Positions 16,521-25,061 of a stretch of DNA of 64,000 nucleotides are shown here, piece by piece; the first letter of the stretch is position 1, and the number at the start of each line of letters is the position of its first letter. Origin of the DNA: RCIO01 sp040880025 (GTDB lineage: Bacteria > Pseudomonadota > Alphaproteobacteria > Rhizobiales > Rhizobiaceae). The DNA is taken from NCBI GenBank assembly GCA_040880025.1, contig JBBDJD010000009.1:50905-114904 (forward strand), read 5' to 3'. A program made the position numbers and the translations under genes. The notes beneath the pieces are model-generated. The model saw nothing but the letters and a program-made list of their open reading frames with translations. It had not been told where the DNA came from and searched no databases.

Positions 16521-18458
16521 GTGAGGGGATCGATCCTTCATATAGTCTTGTGTCTGCTTGCCCTGGTGGCGGCGACCGGCATCGCACGGGCCGCCGAGGA
16601 GATCCTGTCCTTCGACGCGCGCATCGCGATCGACGCCGAGGGGACCATCGAGGTGGTGGAAGAGATCGCGGTCAATGTGGAAGGCCGCGACATCCGGCGC
16701 GGCATCTTCCGCGACATACCCTTGCGCTTCGAGGACGAGAACGGCCGTCTGCGCGAGGTGGGAATGGACGTGATGTCGGTCACGCGCAACGGAGCAGCCG
16801 AACCCTATGCGCTGGAGCGCGACTCCGGTATGATCCGCATCCGCATCGGCGATGCCGACACGCTTCTGCGCCATGGCGAGCATGTCTACGAGATCGCCTA
16901 TCGGACCGATCGGCAGATCCGCTTCTTTGACGATCATGACGAGTTCTACTGGAACGTGACCGGCAATGGCTGGGATTTCCGGATCCGCAGCGCCAGTGCC
17001 GACGTTCGGCTGCCGGGGGACTCATCGGCCAAGGATACTGCCTACTTCACGGGGGTTGTCGGTTCGACGGAGACGGCCGCGCGCGCCGAACGCCTCGAGG
17101 GTGGTAATCGCGTCCGCGTCACGGCGAATCGCCTGCTTGCGCCCCGCGAGGGCCTGACGATTGCCATCGCGCTGCCAAAGGGCGCGGTTGCCCCGCCTTC
17201 CGATGCGCAGCTTCGCGCATGGTGGCTGCGCGACAATGCCGGCATGCTGGCGGGCGGTGTCGGCCTTTTCGTCGTGCTCGCCTACTACCTTTGGGCATGG
17301 AGCCGGGTCGGCCGCGATCCCCCTGTCGGTGTGATCGTGCCGCGCTGGGATGCGTCGGAGGGCGTTTCGCCCGCCCTTGCCAACTATATCGACAAGAAGG
17401 GCTTCCGCGGCCAGGGATGGGATGCATTTTCCGCCGCGATGATCAACCTCGCAGTCATGGGGCTGGTCGAACTCGACGATCTTGCGGGCGATCTGACGAT
17501 CCTGCGCACCGCCGCGCCCGATCCCGGCAATCTGCCGGTCGGCGAGGCGGCCATCCTGGGCCGGCTCGGCGCCGAGGGCTCATCCCTGACCGTCGACAAG
17601 GCCCATGGCGCGCAGGTGCAGACGCTGGGAACGGCTTTCCGCACCGCCGTCGAACGTGAACATTCAAACAAATTCTATCGCCACAACGTGGCTTACGTCG
17701 TTGCGGGGGTGGCATTGTCGGTGCTTGTAGCCGTGCTGGCGATCTTGGCCGGCGCGCCGGACGATGACACGATCGGCGCGACCATCGCTGTCGCCCTCCC
17801 GGCAGTCGTCCTGTCGGTCTTCGCGGTCAGCCTGGGCCGCAGCTTCAAGAGCGCCCGCTCGCTGGCCGTGCGCATCTTCACGGTCGTGATGATGACCTTC
17901 GTGGGCTTCGTGACGCTGACGGTTTTGGCTGGCATGGTCGTGCTCTTCATGGCGTCCACGCTTGATCTCGGCTTGCCCCTTGCGTTCGCGGGGCTGGTGA
18001 TGGCCAACCTCGTGTTCCTCCTGCTGATGGGGGCTCCGACGCCGATCGGCCGGCGCTTGATGGACGGGCTTGCCGGTCTGCGGCAATATCTGACTCTGGC
18101 CGAAGAGGACCGCATGAACATGCAGGGTGTGCCCCAGATGTCTCCGCGCCATTTCGAGACGCTGCTGCCCTATGCGGTGGCGCTTGGCGTGGAAAAGCCA
18201 TGGTCGCGCGCGTTCGAGGCGTGGCTCGCCGCTGCCGCCGCAACCGGCGCTGCCGCGGCCTATGCCGGGCCGGCCTGGTATCACGGGCGGGATTTCCAGG
18301 CGGGATCGATCGGCCGTTCCATGGGTGGCCTAGCCAGTTCGATGTCCAACAGCTTCACCGCCTCCCTGCCGGCGCCGAAGAGTTCGTCGTCGGGCTTTTC
18401 GGGTGGCGGAGGCTCCTCCGGCGGCGGCGGCGGAGGCGGCGGCGGCGGCGGCTGGTAA
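16521..18458 (+). CDS. DUF2207 domain membrane protein with glycine-rich tail
   Basis: A 645-residue predicted membrane protein. A signal peptide (about 1-25, ending ARA) is followed by a beta-rich periplasmic DUF2207 domain (FDARIAIDAEGTIEVVEEIA, RGIFRDIPLRF). There is one membrane helix near 235-255, a cytosolic-type middle part, a helix cluster near 395-500, and a Ser/Gly tail with a run of 11 glycines ending in Trp. Gly-rich tails of this kind are common in DUF2207 and TPM proteins. GTG 16521 is the start. It forms a pair with lemA. Confidence 0.9.
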   Translation: MRGSILHIVLCLLALVAATGIARAAEEILSFDARIAIDAEGTIEVVEEIAVNVEGRDIRRGIFRDIPLRFEDENGRLREVGMDVMSVTRNGAAEPYALERDSGMIRIRIGDADTLLRHGEHVYEIAYRTDRQIRFFDDHDEFYWNVTGNGWDFRIRSASADVRLPGDSSAKDTAYFTGVVGSTETAARAERLEGGNRVRVTANRLLAPREGLTIAIALPKGAVAPPSDAQLRAWWLRDNAGMLAGGVGLFVVLAYYLWAWSRVGRDPPVGVIVPRWDASEGVSPALANYIDKKGFRGQGWDAFSAAMINLAVMGLVELDDLAGDLTILRTAAPDPGNLPVGEAAILGRLGAEGSSLTVDKAHGAQVQTLGTAFRTAVEREHSNKFYRHNVAYVVAGVALSVLVAVLAILAGAPDDDTIGATIAVALPAVVLSVFAVSLGRSFKSARSLAVRIFTVVMMTFVGFVTLTVLAGMVVLFMASTLDLGLPLAFAGLVMANLVFLLLMGAPTPIGRRLMDGLAGLRQYLTLAEEDRMNMQGVPQMSPRHFETLLPYAVALGVEKPWSRAFEAWLAAAAATGAAAAYAGPAWYHGRDFQAGSIGRSMGGLASSMSNSFTASLPAPKSSSSGFSGGGGSSGGGGGGGGGGGW

Positions 18459-18547
18459 GGGCTCGACGCCTTTCCATGTCCCGCGGCAGGTGACAGCGAA
18501 CGGCTTGCTTGCTATTGCGCAGCAACCTTTCCAGCCAGAGCCAGACA

Positions 18548-21094
18548 ATGCCCGACCTGCTTCTTGAACTTCGCTCAGAGGAAATCCCGGCGCGCATGCA
18601 GCGCAAGGCGGCGGGCGACCTGAAGAAGCTCGTCACGGACGCGCTGGTCGAGGGCGGCCTGACCTATGAGGCTGCGCGCGAATACTGGACGCCGCGCCGG
18701 CTGGCGCTCGACGTGCGCGGCGTCACCGCCCGCTCCAAGGACGTGCGCGAGGAGCGCAAGGGCCCGAGCACCAAGGCGCCCGAGCAGGCCGTGCAGGGCT
18801 TCCTGCGCTCGGCCGGGCTGACCGATGTCGGCCAGGCGCAGATACAGTCCGACCCGAAAAAGGGCGATTTCTACGTCGCGGTGATCGAAAAGCCCGGCCG
18901 TACAGCCGAGGAGATCATCGCCGAGGCGATGCCGGCGGTGATCCGCAATTTCCCCTGGCCGAAGTCGATGCGCTGGGGCGTGGCGTCGGCGCCGCGCGGC
19001 ACACTCTTCTACGGCGACGAGGCGAGGGGCGGCGAGACCCTGCGCTGGGTGCGCCCGCTGCAGTCCATCCTCTGCACCTTTGGCCCGGAGACGGAAGAAC
19101 CCGTCGTGGTCGATTTCGCCGTCGATGGCATCCGCTCCGGCAACGTCACCTTTGGCCACCGCTTCCATGCGCCGGAAGCCATCGAGGTCCGCCGCTTCGA
19201 CGACTACGTCTCGAAGCTGGAGGCGGCCAGGGTCGTGCTCGACGCGGAGCGGCGCAAGGAAATCGTCGGTGCCGACGCCAGGAACCTTGCCTTCGCCAAT
19301 GGGCTGGAACTGGTCGAGGATGAAGGACTGCTGGAGGAAGTGTCCGGACTGGTCGAATGGCCGGTCGTGCTGATGGGAACGTTCGAGGAAGACTATCTCG
19401 GCATCCCGGCCGAGGTGATCCGGCTCACCATCCGCGCCAACCAGAAATGCTTCGTCACCCGGCCGATCGGCGGCGACGGCGAGACGCTGTCGAACCATTT
19501 CATCCCGACTGCCAACATAGAGGCGTCAGACGGCGGCGCGGTGATTGCCGAAGGCAACGGCAAGGTGGTGCGCGCCCGGCTCTCCGACGCGCTCTATTTC
19601 TGGAAGACCGACCAGGCCGACCTGCCGGACCTCGGCGAACTGAAAGCCTCGGCCGAAAAGCTCGGACTGGACCTGAAGAAGCCGCTCGACCAGCGCATGG
19701 CGCGGCTCGACCATCTCGGCGTGACGTTCCATGCCAAGCTGGGAACGCAGGGCGAGCGCGTGGAACGCATCGCGCGGCTGGCGGAGGAACTGGCGGAAAT
19801 GATCGCACGCCAAATCTCCCCCCTTGTGGGGGAGATGTCGGCGCAGCCGACAGAGGGGGGCGCTGTCCCGCCGACATCTCAACCGACAACTGGAAATGAA
19901 GGGCGCTCTACGTTGCCCCCCTCTGCCCTGCCGGGCATCTCCCCCACACGGGGGGAGATTGCCACACTCGCCCGCCGCGCCGCGCTTCTCGCCAAGGCCG
20001 ATCTGCAGACCGAAATTGTGGGCGAGTTCCCCGAGCTTCAGGGCGCGATGGGGCGCAAATACGCGGCGCTGCAGGGCGAGGACCCGGCTGTCGCCGCGGC
20101 CATCGAGGAACACTACAAGCCGCTAGGTCCCACCGATGTCGTGCCGACCGACCCGGTCTCGATTGCCGTGGCACTGGCCGACAAGCTCGACATGCTGGTC
20201 GGCTTCTGGGCCATCGACGAAAAACCCACCGGCTCCAAGGACCCCTATGCGCTGAGGCGTGCGGCGCTGGGTGTGATCAGGATTGTGGTTGAGAATGGGG
20301 TGCGGCTGAGGCTTCTCGACGCGTTCGATCAGCACCAGACCTGCATCGGTGAGGACATAAAGCGTGTATCAGGCGGCGCAACACTGCGTGTACGGCGCAA
20401 ATACGGGGAGCGTCTCGCGGATGCGGAATCCATTGACCTCCTCTCCTTCTTCCACGACCGCCTGAAGGTCTATCTCCGCGATCAGGGCGCGCGGCACGAC
20501 CTGATCGACGCGGTGCTGGCGGAGGGTTCGCGCCCGATCTCCCCCCTCGTGGGGGAGATGTCGCCGGAGGCGACAGAGGGGGGCGCTGTCCCGCCGACCT
20601 CTCGGCCCGTCTCGCCCCCCTCTGCCCTGCCGGGCATCTCCCCCACGAGGGGGGAGATCGGCCAATCTTCCAACGACGATCTCCTCCTCATCGTCCGCCG
20701 CGTCGAAGCGCTCGGCGCGCTGCTCGACACCGAGGACGGCAAGAACCTGCTCGCCGGAACCAAACGCGCCGCCAACATCCTCGCGGCAGAGGAAAAGAAG
20801 GGCACGGCGATCGCCGACGCGGTCGATGCGGCACTTCTGAAAGAACCTGAGGAAAAGGCGCTCGGGGCGGCCATAGGCAAGGCCGAAAAGCAAGCGGCGA
20901 AGGGCATAGAAGCGGTGGACTACGGGGCCGCCATGCGCGCGCTGGCGACCCTGCGCGCGCCGATCGACGCCTTCTTCGAAAAGGTGCTGGTCAACGATCC
21001 TGACGAAAATGTGCGCGCCAACCGACTGGCGCTGCTGATGCGTATCCGCGAGGCGACCGGGCAGGTGGCCGACTTCTCGAAGATCGCGGGGTAA
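18548..21094 (+). CDS. glyS: Glycyl-tRNA synthetase beta subunit with two in-frame repeat insertions
   Basis: GlyS provides tRNA recognition for the heterotetrameric glycyl-tRNA synthetase. It starts MPDLLLELRSEEIPAR (ATG 18548) and keeps family blocks such as NFPWPKSMRWG, TFGHRFHAPEAI, EDYLGIPAEVIRLTIR and LLSFFHDRLKVYLRDQGARH. It is 848 residues, against about 690-750 for most homologues. The excess is largely due to two palindromic repeat elements translated in frame at about residues 422-471 and 663-704, giving near-identical peptides (ISPLVGEMS ... TEGGAVPPTS ... PPSALPGISPTRGEI). Both appear to fall in surface linkers between conserved blocks. Confidence 0.95.
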   Translation: MPDLLLELRSEEIPARMQRKAAGDLKKLVTDALVEGGLTYEAAREYWTPRRLALDVRGVTARSKDVREERKGPSTKAPEQAVQGFLRSAGLTDVGQAQIQSDPKKGDFYVAVIEKPGRTAEEIIAEAMPAVIRNFPWPKSMRWGVASAPRGTLFYGDEARGGETLRWVRPLQSILCTFGPETEEPVVVDFAVDGIRSGNVTFGHRFHAPEAIEVRRFDDYVSKLEAARVVLDAERRKEIVGADARNLAFANGLELVEDEGLLEEVSGLVEWPVVLMGTFEEDYLGIPAEVIRLTIRANQKCFVTRPIGGDGETLSNHFIPTANIEASDGGAVIAEGNGKVVRARLSDALYFWKTDQADLPDLGELKASAEKLGLDLKKPLDQRMARLDHLGVTFHAKLGTQGERVERIARLAEELAEMIARQISPLVGEMSAQPTEGGAVPPTSQPTTGNEGRSTLPPSALPGISPTRGEIATLARRAALLAKADLQTEIVGEFPELQGAMGRKYAALQGEDPAVAAAIEEHYKPLGPTDVVPTDPVSIAVALADKLDMLVGFWAIDEKPTGSKDPYALRRAALGVIRIVVENGVRLRLLDAFDQHQTCIGEDIKRVSGGATLRVRRKYGERLADAESIDLLSFFHDRLKVYLRDQGARHDLIDAVLAEGSRPISPLVGEMSPEATEGGAVPPTSRPVSPPSALPGISPTRGEIGQSSNDDLLLIVRRVEALGALLDTEDGKNLLAGTKRAANILAAEEKKGTAIADAVDAALLKEPEEKALGAAIGKAEKQAAKGIEAVDYGAAMRALATLRAPIDAFFEKVLVNDPDENVRANRLALLMRIREATGQVADFSKIAG
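19813..19960 (+). repeat. Palindromic repeat element inside glyS, copy 1
   Basis: A 148-base element with 25-base terminal inverted repeats at 19813-19837 and 19936-19960 that differ at one base. Each arm is itself a short hairpin (ATCTCCCCCC ... GGGGGAGAT). Inner segments (CAGAGGGGGGC and GCCCCCCTCTGC) also pair. It is translated in frame as part of GlyS. Confidence 0.9.
20536..20659 (+). repeat. Palindromic repeat element inside glyS, copy 2
   Basis: A 124-base element with perfect 25-base terminal inverted repeats at 20536-20560 and 20635-20659. It has the same orientation and the same reading frame as copy 1, but is 24 bases shorter in the loop, exactly eight codons, so the frame is kept. 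Confidence 0.92.
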
Positions 21095-21107
21095 ATCGGC
21101 CGTCGGC

Positions 21108-21674
21108 CTATTCCATCCTGCCCGTCGGCGGGGCGGGTGGCGGCAGCGCGGATTTCGGCATCCTGTCGTCTTCCGGCGTGCCGGGCTGCTTCGGAGCCGG
21201 GTCAGGTTTGTCAGGCGCTGAACTTGGCGCCGACACCTGCTGTTCGGGCTGGGAAGGCGCGGAGTCGCCGCTGCTGGGCGCAACCGGGGCCGAACTGTAC
21301 GCATCGCCAACGATCCCGCCGCGTATGACCAACGGCAAGGTTCCGCGCAGTCGCCTTTTCGCCCGCTCGTCGCCGATAGAGGCGACGTTTTCGAATGCCA
21401 CCGGTTGCGGCGCGTCGACCATGGCGATCACCGAGGGGCTGACGGTGATGAATTTCCGCTCTTCCGGTGGAAGGCCGCCAAAACGCTGGATACTGGGATG
21501 CAGCGAACTGATATCAGGCGCGTTCGCGGCAACGATAGACGGCGGGGAATCTCCGAGAACGATGATGGATGGGCTCGTGGGCGTGTCAATGCCGTCCAGC
21601 ACCACGAATGACGACGCAATCGCGGCATTTGAGGCCCCGAGGGCCATCAATATGGTCGCGAAGAAAAGACGCAT
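21108..21674 (-). CDS. Secreted protein of unknown function with Pro/Ser-rich tail
   Basis: A 188-residue product from ATG 21674 with a signal peptide (MRLFFATILMALGASNAAIA, cleavage after IAS). A middle part has repeated SPSIIVLGDSPPSIV / TVSPSVIAMVDAP patterns with GDERAKRRLRGTLPLVIRGGI, and the last 55 residues are rich in Pro, Ser and Gln. Candidate starts at 21737 and 21698 only add a non-signal leader. It is convergent with glyS (stops 13 bases apart). No known domain; probably periplasmic. Confidence 0.7.
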   Translation of the reverse strand: MRLFFATILMALGASNAAIASSFVVLDGIDTPTSPSIIVLGDSPPSIVAANAPDISSLHPSIQRFGGLPPEERKFITVSPSVIAMVDAPQPVAFENVASIGDERAKRRLRGTLPLVIRGGIVGDAYSSAPVAPSSGDSAPSQPEQQVSAPSSAPDKPDPAPKQPGTPEDDRMPKSALPPPAPPTGRME

Positions 21675-21756
21675 CGACACCCCGGCCGCTCGTTCCATCT
21701 GCAAATAACCGTGTGTGCGGCACGGAAACCGCGCCACACTGATCCGAAAATTAGTG

Positions 21757-21769
21757 GTTAATGATTAAC
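21757..21769. promoter_or_regulatory. Perfect palindrome GTTAATGATTAAC
   Basis: A 13-base perfect dyad (GTTAAT-G-ATTAAC) in the AT-rich gap between the divergent secreted-protein gene and the sua5 gene. The TTAA halves recall the TTAA-containing CtrA site, but the spacing (3 bases) does not fit the CtrA consensus of 7. Possibly an operator for one or both genes. Confidence 0.3.
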
Positions 21770-21851
21770 AAAGCGATGACGCTGGGGCAGCAGTGCAACC
21801 TTGTCGGTTCGCACAAGTGGCTGTACGCAAAAGCAAAAAAGGTATTCATAT

Positions 21852-22829
21852 TTGGCCGAGATCATTCCTCAGGAAAATGCGCTGGCCAGGGCCGCGGCGT
21901 TGATCGCCGCCGGAGAAGTCGTGGCGATCCCGACCGAGACCGTCTACGGCCTTGCCGCCGACGCAACCAGCGGCGAGGCGGTGGCGCGTATTTTCGAGGC
22001 CAAGCGCAGGCCACGCTTCAATCCGCTCATCGCCCATGTCGCCAACATCGCCATGGCGCGTGAACATGCCGAGTTCGGGCCGCTGGCGTTGAAACTCGCG
22101 GAAACCTTCTGGCCGGGGCCGCTGACGCTTGTCCTGCCGCTTGTCGCCTCGTCACCGATCCATCCGCTCGTCACGGCGGGTCTCGACACGATAGCCATCC
22201 GCATGCCGCGCAGCACCTTCACGAGGGCGCTGATCGCCGAATTGGGCAGGCCGCTCGCCGCCCCCAGCGCCAACCGCTCGGGCCGCATCAGCGCGACGAC
22301 CGCCGCCGATGTGGAGGCGGAGCTCGGAGATGGCATTCCGCTCATCGTCGATGGCGGACCGACGCCTGTTGGCGTCGAATCGACCATTGTCGGCGTGGAC
22401 GGCGACCGGCTGGTGCTGCTTCGGCCGGGCGGCGTGGCCAGCGGCGACATCGAAGAGGCCGCCGGACGCAAGCTCGAACTGGCGGCCGCCGGCAATGTCA
22501 TCGCGCCGGGCATGCTGGCGTCGCACTATGCGCCCAAATCGGCCGTGCGGCTCGGCGTGTCCGAAGTCGTGCCGGGCGAGGCGCTGCTTGCATTCGGCCC
22601 GCAGCGCGCCGACGGCGCCGACAAGGCCGTCGCCGTGAGCAATCTGTCGGTGTCCGGCGATCTCAGGGAAGCCGCTGCGGCGCTGTTTTCGGCGCTCCGC
22701 GCGCTCGACCGGACGGGCGCCTCCACGATCGCCGTCGAGCCGGTTCCGGATCATGGGCTGGGCGAGGCAATCAATGATCGTCTGCGCCGCGCGGCTGCAC
22801 CCCGTGACAGCGCGGGCGGCGATGATTAG
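21852..22829 (+). CDS. tsaC: L-threonylcarbamoyladenylate synthase (Sua5/TsaC type)
   Basis: Makes threonylcarbamoyl-AMP for the t6A modification of ANN-decoding tRNAs. The YrdC fold is shown by VVAIPTETVYGLAADAT, the ATP/Thr-binding FEAKRRPRFNPLIAHV, LAAPSANRSGRISAT and VDGGPTPVGVESTIV. After about residue 200 comes a second Sua5-type domain (APGMLASHYAPKSAV onward), so this is the long form (325 residues). A TTG at 21852 preceded by AAAAAAGG is the best start; the frame extends to an ATG at 21801 that adds unrelated residues. Confidence 0.92.
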   Translation: MAEIIPQENALARAAALIAAGEVVAIPTETVYGLAADATSGEAVARIFEAKRRPRFNPLIAHVANIAMAREHAEFGPLALKLAETFWPGPLTLVLPLVASSPIHPLVTAGLDTIAIRMPRSTFTRALIAELGRPLAAPSANRSGRISATTAADVEAELGDGIPLIVDGGPTPVGVESTIVGVDGDRLVLLRPGGVASGDIEEAAGRKLELAAAGNVIAPGMLASHYAPKSAVRLGVSEVVPGEALLAFGPQRADGADKAVAVSNLSVSGDLREAAAALFSALRALDRTGASTIAVEPVPDHGLGEAINDRLRRAAAPRDSAGGDD

Positions 22830-22838
22830 CTTCCGGCC

Positions 22839-24269
22839 ATGGATGCCGTGACCGCCCCGCTCGACAATGCCCTGATTGCCCGCTTCGCCGACATCGTCGG
22901 CGACAAATACGCGCTGACCCTGGAAAGCGAGACGGCGCCCTACGTGACCGAACAGCGCGGACTGTTCGGCGGACAAACCTGTCTCGTGCTGAAGCCGAGT
23001 GCGACGGACGAGGTCAGCCGTATTCTCAGGCTGGCCACTGAAACCAAGACGCCGATCGTGCCGCAAGGCGGCAACACCGGCCTCGTCGGCGGCCAGATGC
23101 CCGACCGGACTGGAGCGGAGGTTGTGGTCTCCTTGTCGCGGCTCGACCGTATCCGCGAAATCGATACCACGTCCGACACGATCACGGCCGAAGCGGGCGT
23201 GATCCTGCAGACATTGCGGGACGCCGCGGATGAAAACGGTCGCCTCTTTCCGTTGTCGCTGGCTTCTCAGGGAAGCTGCCAGATTGGCGGCAACCTGTCG
23301 TCCAATGCCGGCGGCACGGGCGCGCTGGTCTACGGCACCGCGCGCGATCTCTGCCTTGGCCTCGAAGTGGTGCTGCCCGACGGGCGCGTATTCGACGATC
23401 TGCGCAAATTGAAGAAGGACAACACCGGCTACGACCTGAAGGACCTGTTCATCGGCGCCGAGGGCACACTGGGCATCATCACCGCCGCGGTGATGAAGCT
23501 GTTTCCAAAGCCGAAGGGCAGGGAAGTCGCATGGATCGGGCTCGCATCGCCCGAAAAGGCGCTCGAGCTGTTCCGCCTGGCTTCCGACAGGGCGGGAAGC
23601 GCGCTCACCGCGTTTGAATTGGTTATGGACCGGCCGCTCGAATTCACGCTGAAACATATTCCTGGCGCGCGGCGCCCGTTGGCCGAGACCTATCCGTGGT
23701 ATGCCCTCATGGAGATATCGTCCGGCCGTTCCGCCGAGGACGCTCGTGCGCTGGCCGAGGAGATCCTCGCCGGCGCCCTGGAGCGCGGCGTAGTAAAGGA
23801 TGCCGCACTCGCCGAAAACATTGCGCAATTTGACGCGTTCTGGGGATTGCGGGAATCCATGTCGGACGCGCAGAAGCCGGAAGGCGCGTCGATCAAGCAC
23901 GACATCTCCGTGCCGGTGGCTGCAATTCCCCGCTTCATCGCCGGGGGCGCAATGCTGGTCGAGACCGTGTCGCCCGGCGCGCGTCTGGTCTGCTTCGGCC
24001 ATATGGGCGACGGCAATCTTCACTACAACGTGTCGCAGCCCGAAGGCGCCGACCGCGCGGATTTCCTGTCGCTCTACCGCACGATGAACGACGCCGTGCA
24101 CGGGCTGGTCAATTCACTCGGCGGCTCCTTCTCCGCCGAACACGGCATCGGCCGCCTCAAGCGCGACGAACTGATTGCCACAGCACCGCCGGTCGCCACC
24201 GCGCTGATGCGAACGATCAAGCAGGCTATCGATCCCGCGGGCATCATGAACCCGAACAAGGTCATCTGA
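22839..24269 (+). CDS. FAD-linked oxidase (D-2-hydroxyacid dehydrogenase family)
   Basis: A 476-residue FAD-binding type 4 / FAD-oxidase C protein like D-2-hydroxyglutarate, D-lactate and glycolate (GlcD) dehydrogenases. FAD contacts: PIVPQGGNTGLVGGQMPDRT (about residues 68-87) and LASQGSCQIGGNLSSNAGGT. The metal site histidines lie in CFGHMGDGNLHYNV and the end has FSAEHGIGRLKRDEL and DPAGIMNPNKV. It starts 9 bases after sua5. The exact 2-hydroxyacid substrate is not determined by these motifs. Confidence 0.92.
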   Translation: MDAVTAPLDNALIARFADIVGDKYALTLESETAPYVTEQRGLFGGQTCLVLKPSATDEVSRILRLATETKTPIVPQGGNTGLVGGQMPDRTGAEVVVSLSRLDRIREIDTTSDTITAEAGVILQTLRDAADENGRLFPLSLASQGSCQIGGNLSSNAGGTGALVYGTARDLCLGLEVVLPDGRVFDDLRKLKKDNTGYDLKDLFIGAEGTLGIITAAVMKLFPKPKGREVAWIGLASPEKALELFRLASDRAGSALTAFELVMDRPLEFTLKHIPGARRPLAETYPWYALMEISSGRSAEDARALAEEILAGALERGVVKDAALAENIAQFDAFWGLRESMSDAQKPEGASIKHDISVPVAAIPRFIAGGAMLVETVSPGARLVCFGHMGDGNLHYNVSQPEGADRADFLSLYRTMNDAVHGLVNSLGGSFSAEHGIGRLKRDELIATAPPVATALMRTIKQAIDPAGIMNPNKVI

Positions 24270-24456
24270 GCGGTCTTCGCTAGACTTTTTCCGGTCTCGG
24301 TGAAACTTCGCTAACCATTTGCCGCGTCAGCGTTTCTTAACCCAACATCTAAGCCTGTCGGTAAGGAGCCTGCGCTAGTCTTCCCATCAAGAGACGGGAA
24401 TAACCCGTCCAGAGAACCCTAGAGCGGCTCTCAGGAGAGACAGGAAGGCACTGAAG

Positions 24457-25020
24457 ATGAATACCGGACTGATGCCAGTCTGGGCGGGCAGCAATATGCG
24501 GCTCGACCCCTACCGCCTGCCGCAAATCGTGACCTACGCGCACAGCGATGAATTCGGCGATGTCGTCTTCACCATCGGCCACCGTGGCGCGGTCATCAAA
24601 CGCACCCTGAAGAACGCGCGCTTGCCGGTGACGATCGCGATTCCCGCCTGCGCTTTCCGCGGTGTCGCGGCGCGCGCGATCGAGGACGAGACCGGCGAGG
24701 TGACCGTCACGCTGGAGCTCCTCCATGCCGACGATTCTCTGTCGGTGCCGCTGCTCGTCGCCAGTGATCTCGACGACGTCGCCGCCGACTGGCGCGCGTG
24801 GTCCGAAGCCTATGAACTGCCGATGATGCTGGTCGAGGCCGATGGCGTTGCCCGCGTGCTCGAGGACACCATCGGCGAAGGCCGGCCGCCCCCGGTGCAT
24901 GAGCGCCGCCAGGGCAGCACATCCATACGCCGCCGTCCGCGTTTCCTGGCTCGCCGCAAATGCGGTCAGCTCGGCATGCGGCTGGTGGTCGAAGGCGAGG
25001 AAATCATCGCCCGGAACTAG
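24457..25020 (+). CDS. DUF6101 family protein
   Basis: A 187-residue soluble protein starting MNTGLMPVWAGSNMRLDPYR, with the Rhizobiales family blocks PAC.FRGVAARAIED, VPLLVASDLDDVAADWRAWS and a basic C-terminus (RRPRFLARRKCGQLGMRLVV) ending GEEIIARN. Function unknown. The 187-base upstream gap contains a hairpin (GACGGG 24393-24398 with CCCGTC 24404-24409) in what would be the 5' UTR, and a CAGGAGAGACAGGAAGG ribosome site. Confidence 0.85.
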   Translation: MNTGLMPVWAGSNMRLDPYRLPQIVTYAHSDEFGDVVFTIGHRGAVIKRTLKNARLPVTIAIPACAFRGVAARAIEDETGEVTVTLELLHADDSLSVPLLVASDLDDVAADWRAWSEAYELPMMLVEADGVARVLEDTIGEGRPPPVHERRQGSTSIRRRPRFLARRKCGQLGMRLVVEGEEIIARN

Positions 25021-25061
25021 CAACGATCAGGTGACCGCGCCGCCGAAAATGCGGCGCGGAC

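Noticed and set aside
18410..18458. GGC/GGA-rich run at the end of the DUF2207 gene as a simple-sequence error
   Set aside because: Gly-rich tails with a final Trp are common in this family, so the run is probably real.
21761..22063. Short plus-strand frame with an ATG just before sua5
   Set aside because: It overlaps sua5 in another frame and its translation becomes an Arg-rich shadow.
22152..24101. Long minus-strand open frame (about 650 codons) opposite sua5 and the FAD-linked oxidase
   Set aside because: It is antisense to two well-recognised genes, and its composition (Arg/Gly/His-rich, no motif) is that of a codon-bias shadow in GC-rich DNA.
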